Origin: Macropodus opercularis
Taxonomy: Eukaryota > Chordata > Actinopteri > Anabantiformes > Osphronemidae
Direction of reading: 5' to 3'
Length of the DNA stretch: 64,000 bases
Assembly: GCA_030770545.1 (NCBI GenBank)
Contig: CM061098.1
Coordinates: 18,132,001 to 18,196,000 of the forward strand
The notes beneath the pieces are model-generated. The model was not told the origin of the DNA and did not search any database. It saw only the letters and a program-made list of their open reading frames with translations. Of the stretch, positions 1 to 12,129 are shown one piece after another. The translations under genes were made by a program, and so were the position numbers. The stretch's first letter is position 1. Each line of letters begins with the position of its first letter.

Positions 1-63
1 TCCTCTTTTGTCTCCTTGATGAGTCAGTTCTTTACAGGTGTGAAGTGAAACCAACCTGGAGAA
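1..63. other. Left flank of L2 copy A
   Basis: Short unique sequence before the LINE tail; nothing recognised. Confidence 0.5.
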
Positions 64-161
64 TTCAATTCAATTCAATTCAATTCAATTCAATTCAATT
101 CAATTCAATTCAATTCAATTCAATTCAATTCAATTCAATTCAATTCAATTCAATTCAATTC
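62..161. repeat. (AATTC)20 microsatellite forming the expanded tail of L2 copy A
   Basis: There are twenty perfect AATTC units, equal to (TTGAA)n on the LINE strand. The other two L2 ends in this window carry only about two to four such units, so the array has grown after insertion. Confidence 0.97.
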
Positions 162-698
162 TAAAATTCACAATTCACAACATCAGTTATCTCAAGGCTC
201 TTTACAGTGAGGTTTAAGACCTGACACAACCCAACAAATCCCACATAGAGCAGCTTTGAATTGTAGCCAGTCAATAAATTGTACATTTACAGCGAAGAAA
301 AAAACTCTGTAGAGGAAGAAACCTCCAGCAGACCCAGGATCAGTGTGGGAGAAAATCTGCCTTGACCGGTTGGAGTGAAGAGCGAAAACAACACAACAAC
401 AAGCAGCAACAGACTCAGGCAGGATGGTTGGACCAGCAGCTGAACACTGAGACACACGACTCTGAGTCTGATGATACCTGGAGATGAGAATAGAGAGAGA
501 CAGAAAGAGAGAAACACAACTAGGAGAGAACAGAGACAAAGTTAGTCACATGTAGACATGGAGGCATGTTAGTGGATGGAATAGATAGAAAACCAGAGGA
601 GCTCAGTGAATGAAGGAGGTTCCAGCATCTAAGCCTGTAGCAGCTGAACTAAGAGATGGATCAGAGGAACCAGAACCATCTGGAACCATCAGCTTTGT
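62..698 (-). mobile_element. L2-clade LINE, 5'-truncated 3' end (copy A)
   Basis: Read on the minus strand, this matches the 3' end of the larger LINE at 30,830-31,400 almost base for base. Matching parts include the conserved CT-rich 3' block (TGTTTCTCTCTTTCTGTCTC) and the terminal region with GAGATAACTGATGTTGT. Homology begins at about 698, where insertion truncated the element, and ends in a pentanucleotide tail. Open frames here are chance frames within the LINE 3' region. Confidence 0.85.
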
Positions 699-2199
699 TA
701 AGTTACTTCAGCTGGATGACTTCACTGACATGTCATAACTAGTTCCCATTAAACCTAATGGATATATTTGTGTACAGCTGATTTCAGGCAGCTAGTGCTG
801 GACTCATCCCTTCAATTGATATTTTACAATGTTGTTGTCGTTAGTAACTACATTTTTGAGAGACATTGTTGTCCTCTGGAAACAGGATTTTAATCAGTTA
901 ATTACAGTTATTATGGACATTTTTCATTGACGAACACAATTGGTGCTCTGTGTTGATAGTAGTGGGCGTCTCACGTCAGGTGCAGCCAACATTACTGGTG
1001 ATTCATGATTCATTTTGCTGATTAATATTATAGACTACTCATTGATAATTGTTATCATCGAGCTAGTAACCACCCTGGTGAATTTTAAATTGTCAGAGTA
1101 TTAAACACATGGTAATCCCCATTTCCACGATATAGTGTTTGTGTGTCTGGACTACGTTCCTCAATTCTGAATGAATTTCTAATTAAATTGGGCAGCTATA
1201 AGTTTTACCAACAAAATAAATGACAACAAACAAATGTAGCAATTCTTTGTCTGCAAAATTAACGTGTAGTCCAGCAAAGTTCATTTCTGTCCACAGGCCG
1301 TAAAACTGGACAGGCCTGTCATAGTTACCAGACCGTACAATAATAGGTTCTAGATTTAAAATACAGCGAGAATTATTAATACATAATTATGCCTTCGCAC
1401 ACAGTATTAAGACAGATGTGGAGGCTGAAAGCAGGCTGATTAATGCTGTCTTTAGCAGTGGAATGGATGTGCAGCTCATGTTTAATCATGTACAGAAACT
1501 TGATGAATCATAGTCTGTATGCATTTGCTTGTTATCAATATACGTTTGTGATTATATGCATTATGCAGAATGCTTCTATTTGCTGCAGATATGCATGTGC
1601 ATAATAATTACTGCAGTCTCCATCAGTTGAATGTATGATATGCAAATTGTAATCAAGCCAGTGGTGGCATGGAGTCTGAAATGCACTGCTCTCAGCACAG
1701 ACAGTAATTGTAGATGTTACAGTTAATAAGAAGAAACGTCGAAAAAGTCGGAGTCACAAAATCCTTTAGAAACTCTCCACACGTTCAGGGTAAAAGGGGT
1801 AAAACACAACCTGTGATGCTAATTACATAACATGCTTTAGTTGTAGTGATCCATAAAATGCAGATATGAAAGTTCTGACACGTCTTAACTGACTTATATC
1901 ATCAGTACAAAAATCAGCCTGTTACTTATAACCATATGATTCCCTAATGGGATAAAACAACACGTCCTTGATTTTCCCAAAACGTGTCCATGCTGAAAAA
2001 CTGAGAGCAGAGGTTTATGCCTGACTGTGTCCTCAGCATAGTCTCTGTATCTCCTCCCTTTCAGTGCAACCTGCTATCGCTGCCTTTTAGTGGAGAGCAG
2101 GCTACGTAGAGATGTGGTGGTTATATGGTTTCCCCTTGTGGCCATGGCAACTAAGTCCTCACGAAGAACAGAAAACAACGTCATAGAGAAAGAGTGTGC
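699..2199. other. Intergenic, no gene seen
   Basis: AT-rich unique-looking DNA with many short TAAT-type motifs. No coding frame of convincing length or composition and no repeat that I recognise. Confidence 0.5.
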
Positions 2200-2700
2200 T
2201 TCACATACACGAGTCCAGCCGCATCTGATGGAGAATCTGCTGTGAGCCCACAAAGCAGGTCCTCCTCCACCCACCGCCCCACCAGCTGAATGCCCGTCAC
2301 TTCAAACACAGGCTGGTGGAGTCTGGTGTGTGGTGGCTCTGCCTGCTGGCCCTGTGCAGAGCTTGGCCTGCCCCCAGCGTCGCTCATATTATGTCACTCA
2401 CATATATTTCGGGCCTGAGGGGTCTGGGGCCGCACAGCTGTGGCTCCACCCGTCGTCCCTGGGAGACATGATCACCTCCTGAATTTGAAGCACACCTAGG
2501 GCCTGGGATCCCTGGCCGTCAGCCAGTGGTGGTGCTCCTGGACAACCCCCCATTCTAATGCAGGCTACACACCACACCCCATTTCCACTTGTGTTGAATG
2601 TGAGTCCCTGGCTCCTGCCCTTTGGGGTGGCAGCTACCGGGGGCACGGACCTCTCAGTTGCACTCTTGCCTCCTGGATTTGATTCTCCGTGTTCTCCCAT
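2200..2700. other. GC-rich block of unknown origin
   Basis: About 500 bp with clearly higher GC than both flanks. It reads open on the minus strand over 2398-2700 and 2181-2387, with Gly/Pro/Ala-rich composition. I do not recognise a protein. The sharp composition change and its position next to a SINE-like segment suggest an old inserted element or a decayed exon. The reading frames may simply reflect the lack of AT-rich stop codons. Confidence 0.3.
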
Positions 2701-2850
2701 GTTGTCGTGTCCTTGTTGAACGCTCTCCGTGTGTCTGTGTGGGTTTCTCCTCCCACAAAGGTGAGTGATTGTCTATCCACAGTATATGTGGCGATCTGGT
2801 GTAAACCTCCCTTCACCCTGACTGCTGCCGGCGTTAGTCTGAAGCGAGCG
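2670..2850 (+). mobile_element. Strongly degraded SINE-like segment
   Basis: It contains the order of landmarks seen in the fish tRNA-derived SINE at 3815-4062: GTTCTCCC, then GTGGGTTTCTCCTCCCACA, then a TGTCTATC block, then a CTTCACCCTGACTGCTGCCGG-like block. The match is weak, so the assignment is tentative. Confidence 0.35.
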
Positions 2851-2859
2851 TGAAGTCAC

Positions 2860-3800
2860 TGCTAATTTCTTCCCCTGTTAGTTCAGTGATGTGCGGCATC
2901 AAACCAAACACATAACAGCATCTTTTAAATACCTCCCTGTGCTCTTTCACTGTACGCGCTGGTTTGCTTTGTGTTGCTGAAATGATTGATCATTCTTTTA
3001 TTTCCAAGGTTAAATGAGAGATGTGGACGTGTGCACCGCCCCCGGCAGGTGACTTCCCCTCTGCAAACTCCCTATAAACACCGAAGCCACCTGTCACAGC
3101 GCGTGCAGCTCCGAGGTAAATACTCCAGCCCCCGCTGTGCCTCTCTGTTCCATTCATCAACACCATGTCACGCTGCATATGGGCTAGAAATTTATCTGCC
3201 CCTCTGGAAGTCGCTCAACCTGGTAGACTGACGGCCTGTAATATTTTCCCTCCGTCCCAGAGAGTCCGGACTGACCCCTGTGACCCCATTTTTTTTAGTT
3301 TGGCACGTGTTGTTCCTTGACCTGAGCAGAGCGGGATCTGCACCAGTGCTGGGACCTGCTGAACTGTTCTTTCTCTTAGTGCTGAGGCTGAGGCAGAGTA
3401 AAGGTAGCCGGCTTGCTTACATCACATTAAGCCCTCGTAGTGCTTTTGTACGTTCACTCAAGTCGTGTGCACCCACAGGACCTGACCAATCACCTGCTGG
3501 TCCGCTCTCTCAGGATACTGACAGGAGGCCTTTTTCCTGCCCTGTAAAACCAACCTGCCGTGCTGCACACATTAAACTCTGCCATTATCATTTTAATCAC
3601 TGTAAAAGTAGTCTGCCTGCTCTGCCTCGTTCTCTTCGGCATCATTCATTATTCACTGTCCTTGCAGACAAGCTACTGAATAAATCAGCCTCTGAGAGTT
3701 GTGGGGGTCTCTTATTGTTGCAGAAAGTGTTTTTACTGTGTGTCCTTCCAATATGAATCGTTTGTATTTGACTTCCTGTGTGACTCTGTGCGGCATGTTG
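2860..3800. other. Intergenic, no gene seen
   Basis: A plus-strand open frame spans 3280-3756 but lacks any recognisable domain and has no support from composition. Otherwise nothing identifiable. Confidence 0.45.
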
Positions 3801-3814
3801 CTGTAATGGTGTAG

Positions 3815-4062
3815 CGCACTGGTGGCTCCGAGCAAGGAGAAGGTTTCTCTCTCCGGGTTCCTCCCACAGTCCAGAAACACGCGCTCGCGTTGACTGGACG
3901 TTCCACGTTGGCGTAGGTGTGGAGTGAGTGAGTGTCTGTCTATTGATGTGGTGGACGGGTGACGCGTCCAGGGTGAACCCCCTCCTCTCGCCTGATCGCC
4001 AGCCGTGATAGGCTCCAGCCGGCAGCACTTACGAGGACTAGGAGGCAGGAAGTGAGTGAGTC
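3815..4062 (+). mobile_element. tRNA-derived SINE remnant of the common teleost type
   Basis: Landmarks of this family are visible in order: GGGTTCCTCCCACAGTCCA, GTAGGTGTG with GAGTGAGTG, TGTCTGTCTATTG, GTCCAGGGTGAACCCC, a CTCTCGCC block and GATAGGCTCCAGCC. The 5' tRNA-like head is degraded or missing. Confidence 0.7.
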
Positions 4063-4065
4063 TCT

Positions 4066-6688
4066 GACAGTCACTTAGTCTACTGAACAATTTGGCACAA
4101 GATGCATCAAACTTCGTCGTATCATTACATACACGTGTTGAGCAGACAGACTTTAAGCAGCTTGGACAGTGTTCTATGTAAAGGAGCAGGTCCCTGGTGG
4201 TGTCACAGTCGTTTTAACAAGTGGTCAGGGCCTCTTCTGGACCTAAAGCTGGGCCTGACCTCGTATCAGCTGAGAATTCAGCTTCTGTACGTGTAAGAAC
4301 GGCCACGTTCAGTGTGTGGGTTCCCTGTCCTGTCCAGGGATTAGTCGACTGCAGGGACACAGATGTGCCTTGACGTCTACGTGTTTGATAAGCGGAGGCT
4401 GATTTACATCCATCAAGCGAAGGATTCTGGGCCCTGGACACTTTCAGTGTGCAGCTCTGCTTGATAACATTCAGGCTTCTTTTTCCTGAACGCTGCCTGT
4501 GCCCTTTCCCGTATCATCACCCATCCTCCACACGACACTCACATCACCCATCCACACTGGCATCACGCTCCCATCCCAGGCCTTTGTCTCACATTCTGGC
4601 TTCCCTTGACTCAGACTCTCGTAGTTAAATCAGACTGTTGTTTGCTCTCACTCTTTTATGACCCTCTCACCTTTGCTGCTGTGTAATTAGTTATTTATAC
4701 TGTCAGTTCCCCACTGAAGTTACAGTATATTTCCCGATCTCTGGCTTCTTTTCTGGGCCCATCCTGACATGAGGTACAAGGTCAAGTTATGGACTGGACT
4801 GGACAAACCTGAGAAGCCAAGAAGCTAAAAGCATTGTCCCATTCACGCCCATTCCTCACTCATCGATCGGGTTGACACTTTCAACCATAAGGTACAATTT
4901 AGAAACGCATTCATGAGAACTCTCTGTTAATGGACTTGGATTGTGTGTATCAGTAGCTTTGTTGTCTTAATGCGGTGGTTGCTTCTGTAGCCTGGGTTAC
5001 AGTTATTCAGGTTTTGAATTAAGCCAAAATCTTAAAGTTGACAAGATTAACATTCATGTACTAATAAACATTTCTGTCAGTCATTTATTGTCCTTGTCCT
5101 TGTTGTATATCTGACTGGCTGGTTGTAATCAGACGAGCAGTTGAGCGACTCTTTATATTACTGTGCTTCCACACGTGAAAGATGTTGCTTCGTCGTGGAC
5201 ATGTACTATATGACTGATACTATATGATTTATTTGTCCTAATAATAGATCAGCTATTAGCTCCTGGAAAGTCAGCCTGCGGATCCTTTGTGACTCAGATG
5301 GGGACATTGTTAGCCCACAGGTTTTTGTTTCTCACTACTGCTCATTATATGGCAGAAAAGTCACTAGCAGACTGTAACTCTTTCAAGTCAAAATGAAAAT
5401 ATGTGTTTTTATGTAAAATAAAATTATGGCAAACTGGTGAAGGAGCAGCAATTGCATCATGAATAATTTAAATATTTAATTAAATGTAAATATATGTTAC
5501 TTCATGCAAAGAACCATTATAATTGGTACAGACTATGGTAAAAATAAAAACCAGCTGATTAAATCCAATTAGTCTAATATTGAGAGCAGAGCAGGTCAGC
5601 GACACGTGGAAATGTCACAGTTCTCCCCAGAGAAGAGTCCAGTTCACTAAGAGCAATGCTTCACACATTAAATGCATCGTGAACCTGCTTACGTAGCTGA
5701 AAGTGAGCAGCAGAAATGCGTTTGTATCATCATCAGGACTGTATTTAAAAAGTTCAACTCGGATGCGTTTAACAGACACATTCACCAGCAACCAGTCATG
5801 AAGAGACGGCCACGCTGCTTGTGGCTGAGGGTGAAGGATGAGGAAATTAGCCCTTTGTTCACGTCAGCGTTCAACCTGTTTTCTTTTATAACCTGCTTTT
5901 TGATTAGAGGTTTCAGTGTCTGCAGGAAGCGCTGAGTGTTGCTGACTGGAGCCACTGGCTGGAGTTAATAAGTGTTTTATCACCCTGCTTTCAGTGACAG
6001 TCGCTTGTCACCAGGCTTTGCCACAGACCACACCTCATGCTCTATTCATGCTGGCCTGTCATGTGAGACAGCACATTTTAGTTGTGCTTGTATGGCTTGG
6101 ATAGACCAGGTGTTATATTAATGCACAGTGGACATTCCCTCTTATTAGCTTACACCTTATTCTTGCCTCACGGCTGCTGGGATCGAGCTTCAAGGTGTCA
6201 GTCTGACAGAGCAGGTCTCTTGCTGCTCCCTGGTCTTTGGGTTTTCTCCATCTGTCTGCCTCGTCTTTCTTTTGCAGGAAGAAACTGAAGCAACCGCAAG
6301 AACTGAAAGCAAAGCAGACGAGTGCCTGACGTCACTTTATCTGTTTAGTCACGGGCTGAAAGACTGATAGAAGCTTGTGGAATCGTTCCAGGCTGAAATA
6401 AATTTTGTAGCAGGAATTAACAGGATGTGTCTGTTGGAGAGTCCTGTAACCTCGTCCCTGTTCAGTCTCGTATCCGCAGACTGTCTGTGAGGGCAACGTA
6501 TAAATTCAAGAAATGTGTCGAAAGAACAGGCGTCAGTACTAAGAAGCCAAACAGCATTATAATAAATATCAATATTACTATACAGTGTAAAGACAGTTGA
6601 CATTCTGTCGTTGCCTAGTAACAACACATTTTAGGCCTCTTCAGAAAAAGAATCATAAACACTGGGCAAGCGCTGTCTGTCGGATTCA
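4066..6688. other. Intergenic, no gene seen
   Basis: Mostly unique AT-rich DNA, richest in AT over about 5,340-5,580. A good acceptor-like tract (a pyrimidine run ending TTGCAG at about 6277) precedes a short open stretch, but no donor or partner exon was found. Confidence 0.45.
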
Positions 6689-6945
6689 CCCTCTGCAGCC
6701 TTGGAGGAGTCAAATCGACCCCACTGTAAACTAGGAGGCTCAAAGCTCAAACACACAAACAGCCTTGGTGGGTGTTACATCCAAGCAATGAACACGTGTG
6801 GGTCTATGATGAACAAGTTCATCCAATCGTTCATCTAGATGAAGCGTGTTGTGATTTATCATCTGTCTGTTCGATCCAACCCTTGTGTGGTTTTTGAGCT
6901 TAGAGCCTCCTGTTTTCATTTCGACCCCTCGAAGGCTGCACAGGG
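6689..6945 (+). mobile_element. piggyBac-like MITE, copy 1
   Basis: It starts CCCTCTGCAGCC and ends GGCTGCACAGGG, followed by TTAA (6946-6949). The left target site has decayed to TTCA (6685-6688). The interior shares the perfect palindrome TTCATCTAGATGAA with the two other copies. Terminal CCC/GGG plus a TTAA target is the piggyBac signature. No transposase frame is present. Confidence 0.8.
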
Positions 6946-6949
6946 TTAA

Positions 6950-8561
6950 TGCTCCTAAACCTGCAGGGTGTTCATTTGACTGTATGAATTTTCAGAGTAA
7001 CCATAATGGCACCGTTTGTGAAATACCTGCTGTGAAACGTGATGACCTTGCAGACAGATCGCAGACTCTGAGCGGCCCCTTGTGCTGATGAGTGAGGAGC
7101 TGTGTACCAGTCGCCCTGACACGCACCTCTGTGTTAATCCATCCTTACCGTGGCCTGTGCTGCTTCCTCTCACATCCAACTACTGTCCTAAGTCACTTCT
7201 GTTCCCCTCCATTTCTCCCCTGTCTTCATCCTGTCTCTCATGGCTCTAACCTCTCCTGCTCCGCTGTCGGTCCCTGTATTAAGATCAATGCATGTCGACT
7301 GAGAGGGAACGTCCGCCAGCTCGCTGGCTGCTCTGTTTAACCTTCTGAGTGGCTCCGTGTACACTGCTCCATCACAAACACATGCACACACACACACTGA
7401 ATCACAAGCAGAAAGGTTACATTGATCTTAGTCATGGGTGAGATTGCAAAAGCCTTCATCCTTCATCTCTATCTCTCTCCGCCTCATTCTCCCTCTCTCT
7501 CGTGCTCATTCATCCCTGGCTCACCCTGCGCTTTCTTCTTGTTATTTCGGCCTCTTTATTTCTTTTCCACCGCACGCGGTTACTCTCCTCCGTCCTCCAT
7601 CACGTGCTTCCACCCCTGTGTTTCTATCCTTCTGTTTTATTTTACTTCCTCCCTCACTCTTCCTCCCTCGTCCTCCCCCTTCTCTTCCTCTGAGTCCTGG
7701 TAATATTCGCTATAAATCACAAGCACCCTGACAAACACACGCACACACAAACACGCATTTGCAAGGCAGCACTTGAACCCACACATACTCACAGTTCAAC
7801 AACCATTGCTGCAGTTTGCTTACGTCATTAACGATGCCTTCACTTTGCATTGAGTCCTATCACTTACTCGTGTGCGTGAGGGAGAACGGTACAGATCTAA
7901 GTGGGCTTGTTTTAGTCATCACCTCACACACAAACTCACACACACAGATAATCATCACATCTTCTGAGACAACACTGAACTTCCTGTTATAATAACTTTG
8001 CACCGCTCAGCCAGGCCATTGAGTTGGAAGCAGCCAGATCCTTCTGATGAAATTCTCAGCTGCAGAACGTGATCAGAGTTCAGATTTGTTCCCCACGCTG
8101 TTAAAGCAACAATACCTCTGTGGCTGGCATTTAACACGGTCAGATAAGAAATGATGAACTATGGGGAGGCTGAACCAAGATTTATTGGATTTTGTTGATT
8201 TCCGTACCAACCCAGTCATTTTGATTTGAATAATTTCCCCCCCGTCATGTGTCCTTTCTGTGATTTCCCCCATTAATATGCACTTAAACATTTTTAAGGG
8301 CAGGTTCTGAAAACGTGTTTTTATTGTAGTTTTGAAGATTTTCACTGTCTGCTGAGATGAGAACACAACAAAATGTAAACAAGTTAAGGCAGATTATTAC
8401 TGACTGCAGACACAGCCTGTAATAATCTCTCACTGGACAGAGCAGCTTTGTGCAGTTAATCAGGATGAGTTTTATCTGGGTCTTCAAAGTAAGTTCAACT
8501 TTCTGCCTTGTATTATTATGTATTTATATATTTGCTTATATGTGTATTTTTAAACTTTGGC
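6950..8561. other. Intergenic with a long polypyrimidine-rich stretch
   Basis: Positions about 7440-7695 are strongly C/T-biased on the plus strand and give spurious Ser/Leu/Pro-rich frames. No gene is supported. Confidence 0.5.
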
Positions 8562-8606
8562 TAATAATAATAATAATAATAATAATCATCATCATCATCA
8601 TAATCA
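8562..8606. repeat. (TAA)n-(CAT)n microsatellite
   Basis: About eight TAA units run directly into CAT units, giving Ile-rich spurious frames. Confidence 0.95.
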
Positions 8607-11223
8607 TAGTAAACGCTTGTTGTAGTACCAGCAGCCTAGAAGGACTCTCGAGACTCTTTAGTTTAACGTTAAATCCCATTTTCCCCTAAATGTAATAAAC
8701 TGGTTTTGTCCATGTTGTTGTGCATTTATTATCACATCCCTGAGGGTTTCGAGCGTTGGACAACACGATGACCTGCTGAGCCTTCCGACAAGCTCACATA
8801 TAGGGCATGAAGCGTGCTAACAGCTAACCCCAGCCTGTGACTTGGTCCAGCCCTCCTGCAGCTGCATGTCCCTCCAACCACACCTGCTACATGCGAGGGG
8901 CATGAAGCGATGCACATCAAATGCACGTGTGCTACGTGACACAGCTTGAGTGTCTGACACATTACAAGCCTCAAGTAACACTTAAAAAAGATGGCACATT
9001 GAGAGCACAGTAATATCTGCTACAGATATTACCACGCATACATTTTTGTTTTTTGCCTTTAACACATGATGAGCAGGGTCCAGGAAGTGACTCTTTTGTA
9101 CGTCCACCTAACGATGTGCGTCTATAGAAATTCCACCTCATGCATATGTGAGTAGCGATGGTCTATAGCAGCAATAACTCAGAAAAATAACTTCAGTCTG
9201 AGTGCAGGATAATTGAATGATGTCAGCGGCAGATACTTCAGCAGAGAGATATGTGACAGTGATTAACCAGCGGTGCTGAAGGCGCTTGGTCATGCTATGC
9301 ACTAAGAGGAGACGCGTTGCACCGCAGCCAATCAGAATCCAGTCACGTCTGCGGGCACTGGCCCAGAAATCACCTCCACGGCTGCACGAGGGTTCTTTTA
9401 TTCATATTCCCTCCTTATAGCACATCCTTAATGTCCCTTTCAATCTCTTCACGTTACTGAAGCTCTTATTGTTACAGTGGCCACAATGCATCCAGATGTG
9501 CATCAATAAATGACAGCATGCCCTGCGGTGGGGATGAAGCCTTCTGCAGACTGCAAAGCTCCTCTCACACATACGTTTGCTTGTCTTGCTGTAATTGTGG
9601 GGGCTTCGGCTTCACTACTCTCCCTGAGGCTAACGTTCACCCTCACCTTTACTGAATACTGCATTACACATAAAGTCGTAAGTCAGAAGCTTAGTGAGTT
9701 GTTTATACAGCCTGCTGTGGTTCATTTTAGCCTGAGGAGGAAGATGGATGCCTGTGAGAGTCATCTGTCTTTCTCTGTAAAGTTCTGTGTATGTTTTTGA
9801 TTTCACAAGAACAGACAATGTCACAGATTGCTTTTCTTTTCTGAATTGCATCCTTGAAAGGCTGAAGCATGCCGGTGACTTCTACGAGCTTCAGATTTTC
9901 ATATAAACTCTCTTTTTTTTGGATGTGCAGTGTAGCATCTGATTAAAGGAAATTTGGCAAGAAGTGCAAAGCAATGTTACGTTGTAAGACGTAAAGTGGA
10001 TTCACCAGATTCTGCAATGGTTTATGGCAGTGAACCGTATAAACTGTGTGTCTGGGGCTTTAAGGACTTCCAGCCAATCACCGGCTGCTCAGAGCAGTAT
10101 ATTATACAGGGCCACATAATATTTCCACATTATGGGTATGTTGTATTGTATACAACCTGTTCTTCTAACATCATAACGTCATTTTCCATAAGCATGGATA
10201 CACACACTTATTCATATTTCACAGGCCTCTTATGGTCTTATGGTTTTCCTCAGTATTTATTGCAGACAGAGTCAGTTTGTCCAGTTTTTACAGGCAGGGT
10301 TTCTTCATGTAGCCACGTCCTTGCTTACTTTTGTTAAAGAATGTGCCTGAAGCAACTATGATTTAAATCAGCAGCACAGATGTGGATGATGATGTCATCC
10401 ATAGCATGTCATGCAAATGCCAGCCCATTCAGCCAGACAGCAGGACAACTGAAGACACTGGCCGCTCATCAAGGAAACTGGACCCTTTGACCTTTAGAGT
10501 CATTTATTGGAAACTGGCTACAGTCATATAACTCACCAAGATCATGTTGTACAATAATGTTGTGAAATATTATTGTACAATAAAAACAAAAACTAATTAT
10601 TACTAATTATTGAAAGCTTTAAAAATAACTAAATCTAAATATCCTATTAACTGTATTATTGATACCTTGCTGGCATATGTTGTGAATGCACAGTATGTCA
10701 GTGATATATAACATATTTATATTGAAGGAAATGCGGCTGGGTTGTCTGTCTCTCTCCTCTGGTCCACGGTCTGAGCTTAAGCTGCTATAAGGCAACGGTT
10801 TGACCTGCAGTTCACACAGCGCATGGCAACTGTAAGATGACGGTGTTAAGGTTAAACTCGCACAGTTCCCAACACAAACCAACTGCAGCCGCAGACGGAA
10901 GGTGCAACTCAGCATTCATTTTGTAAGAGCGGCTCTACCTCCACCGTGTTAAAAGTAGTTTCCTGCAGGAGCTTCCACACACACCTCAGCCGTGTGACGG
11001 GATGCTGGAAATGCACAAAAACACACACCTTGTTACACTCCATACATCACCTCAGTCTGACAAAATCCCTCGCTTATTACACCTTCTGTTTACACTTCCT
11101 GTCTTTAGCTGCAGGGGATTGTGGGTGTTGTATTGAAATATTGACTTCAAAATTCCCATGGGTCCAGCCTTCACTGACTTCTTGTCAAAAGTAATAAATG
11201 TCAAAGTCTTCGACAGCCCCTTC

Positions 11224-11225
<2 letters not shown>
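8607..11225. other. Intergenic, no gene seen
   Basis: A plus-strand frame (9954-10337) has no recognisable domain. The only structural item is the hairpin at 10547-10580. Confidence 0.45.
10547..10580. repeat. 12-bp perfect inverted repeat (hairpin)
   Basis: TTGTACAATAAT at 10547-10558 is the exact reverse complement of 10569-10580, with a 10-nt loop. It has no flanking element that I recognise. Confidence 0.85.

Positions 11226-11255
<30 letters not shown>
11226..11255. repeat. (CA)n microsatellite
   Basis: Fifteen AC units. Confidence 0.95.
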
Positions 11256-11565
11256 TCTAAATAAACTCAGACACTACATGCTCACTACACACAGGATACC
11301 ATGTTGTCAGAAAGCCCGTCAGACACACACACACTGCATCGAGGTTTCAGATCTGCAGCCAGACTAATGGTAGGCAGTCACTAATGCATGAAAAAACACA
11401 CGCACACACACAGTGTCTGTGTGCGTTCATGCTGATGCTAGTGTGCGTGAACTTTGAACATGAACTGCGCCATTATGCCATTTTTCCAGGAGGTTTTAAC
11501 TCATCTGTCCGTGGAGAGTGAGGCTCTTCACCAGCCCTGTCTGATAACTGGCTATTGATTTACGC

Positions 11566-11594
11566 TGCGCGCGCACACACACACACACACACAC
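11566..11594. repeat. (GC)n-(AC)n alternating microsatellite
   Basis: 29 bp of purine-pyrimidine alternation, GC units followed by AC units. Confidence 0.9.
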
Positions 11595-11719
11595 CGACTG
11601 GCCCACCCCACAGCTACACACACACTCTCTCACACACTGCTGGCGCTGGCATGTCCGCAGACTGCAGCAGCTAGACCAGGCAGCAGACATCACATTCCCA
11701 GCAAATGAAAGGCAGCTAA

Positions 11720-11991
11720 TTAGGAAGGAAATTAAATGGAGAGATTCAGTGATAGAATCCAAATAGAGTTCAGCTGAGCGGCACAGAAAGGAAAATAGAA
11801 ACTGTGTGTGTGCTCCCCTCCTCCTCCCTCTGTGCTCTACCCTTGTTCTCTCTCCTCTGAGCCCCTAGTTAACATCCGCTGAATCATTTTGTACACTTGA
11901 AAATACATGAAAATCTCGATAGATGGTTGCTTATTAAGAGGAAATGAGTTGGAGAGATGCTCTGATGGGCTCTAAATAGAGTTCAGTTGAG
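11720..11991. repeat. Diverged tandem duplication of a 58-59 bp element
   Basis: Units at 11720-11778 and 11934-11991 align over their length with one gap at roughly three-quarters identity. Both end in AAATAGAGTTCAG followed by TTGAG or CTGAG. The 155-bp spacer is not shared. No coding frame is involved, and the pattern looks like an old duplication of a non-coding element. Confidence 0.65.
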
Positions 11992-12129
11992 ATGCTTGTG
12001 GCTGAAATGAACTGAGAAACTCGATCTCGTCCTGAAATCTATATTTTTTCTTCCCTCTTTGCTCTTTGCCTTCTCCACTTTCTTCTTCTCTTGGTAATCT
12101 CACCTTTTACCAAATGATCCATCCTCATG

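Noticed and set aside
192..539. Ser/Leu-rich frames shared by three sites (also 31,011-31,273 and 61,228-61,548)
   Set aside because: They recur only because all three sites are copies of the same L2 3' region. The frames differ by indels between copies and are not conserved as protein.
3280..4090. Long frames on both strands (plus 3280-3756; minus 3642-4090)
   Set aside because: The minus frames run through a SINE remnant and the plus frame has no domain. They are not supported as genes.
6260..6340. Acceptor-like pyrimidine tract followed by an open stretch
   Set aside because: No donor, no partner exon and no recognisable peptide; such acceptors are common by chance.
9954..10337. 127-codon plus-strand frame
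   Set aside because: It has no recognisable domain, splice context or compositional difference from flanking DNA. The length is within chance for this much intergenic sequence.
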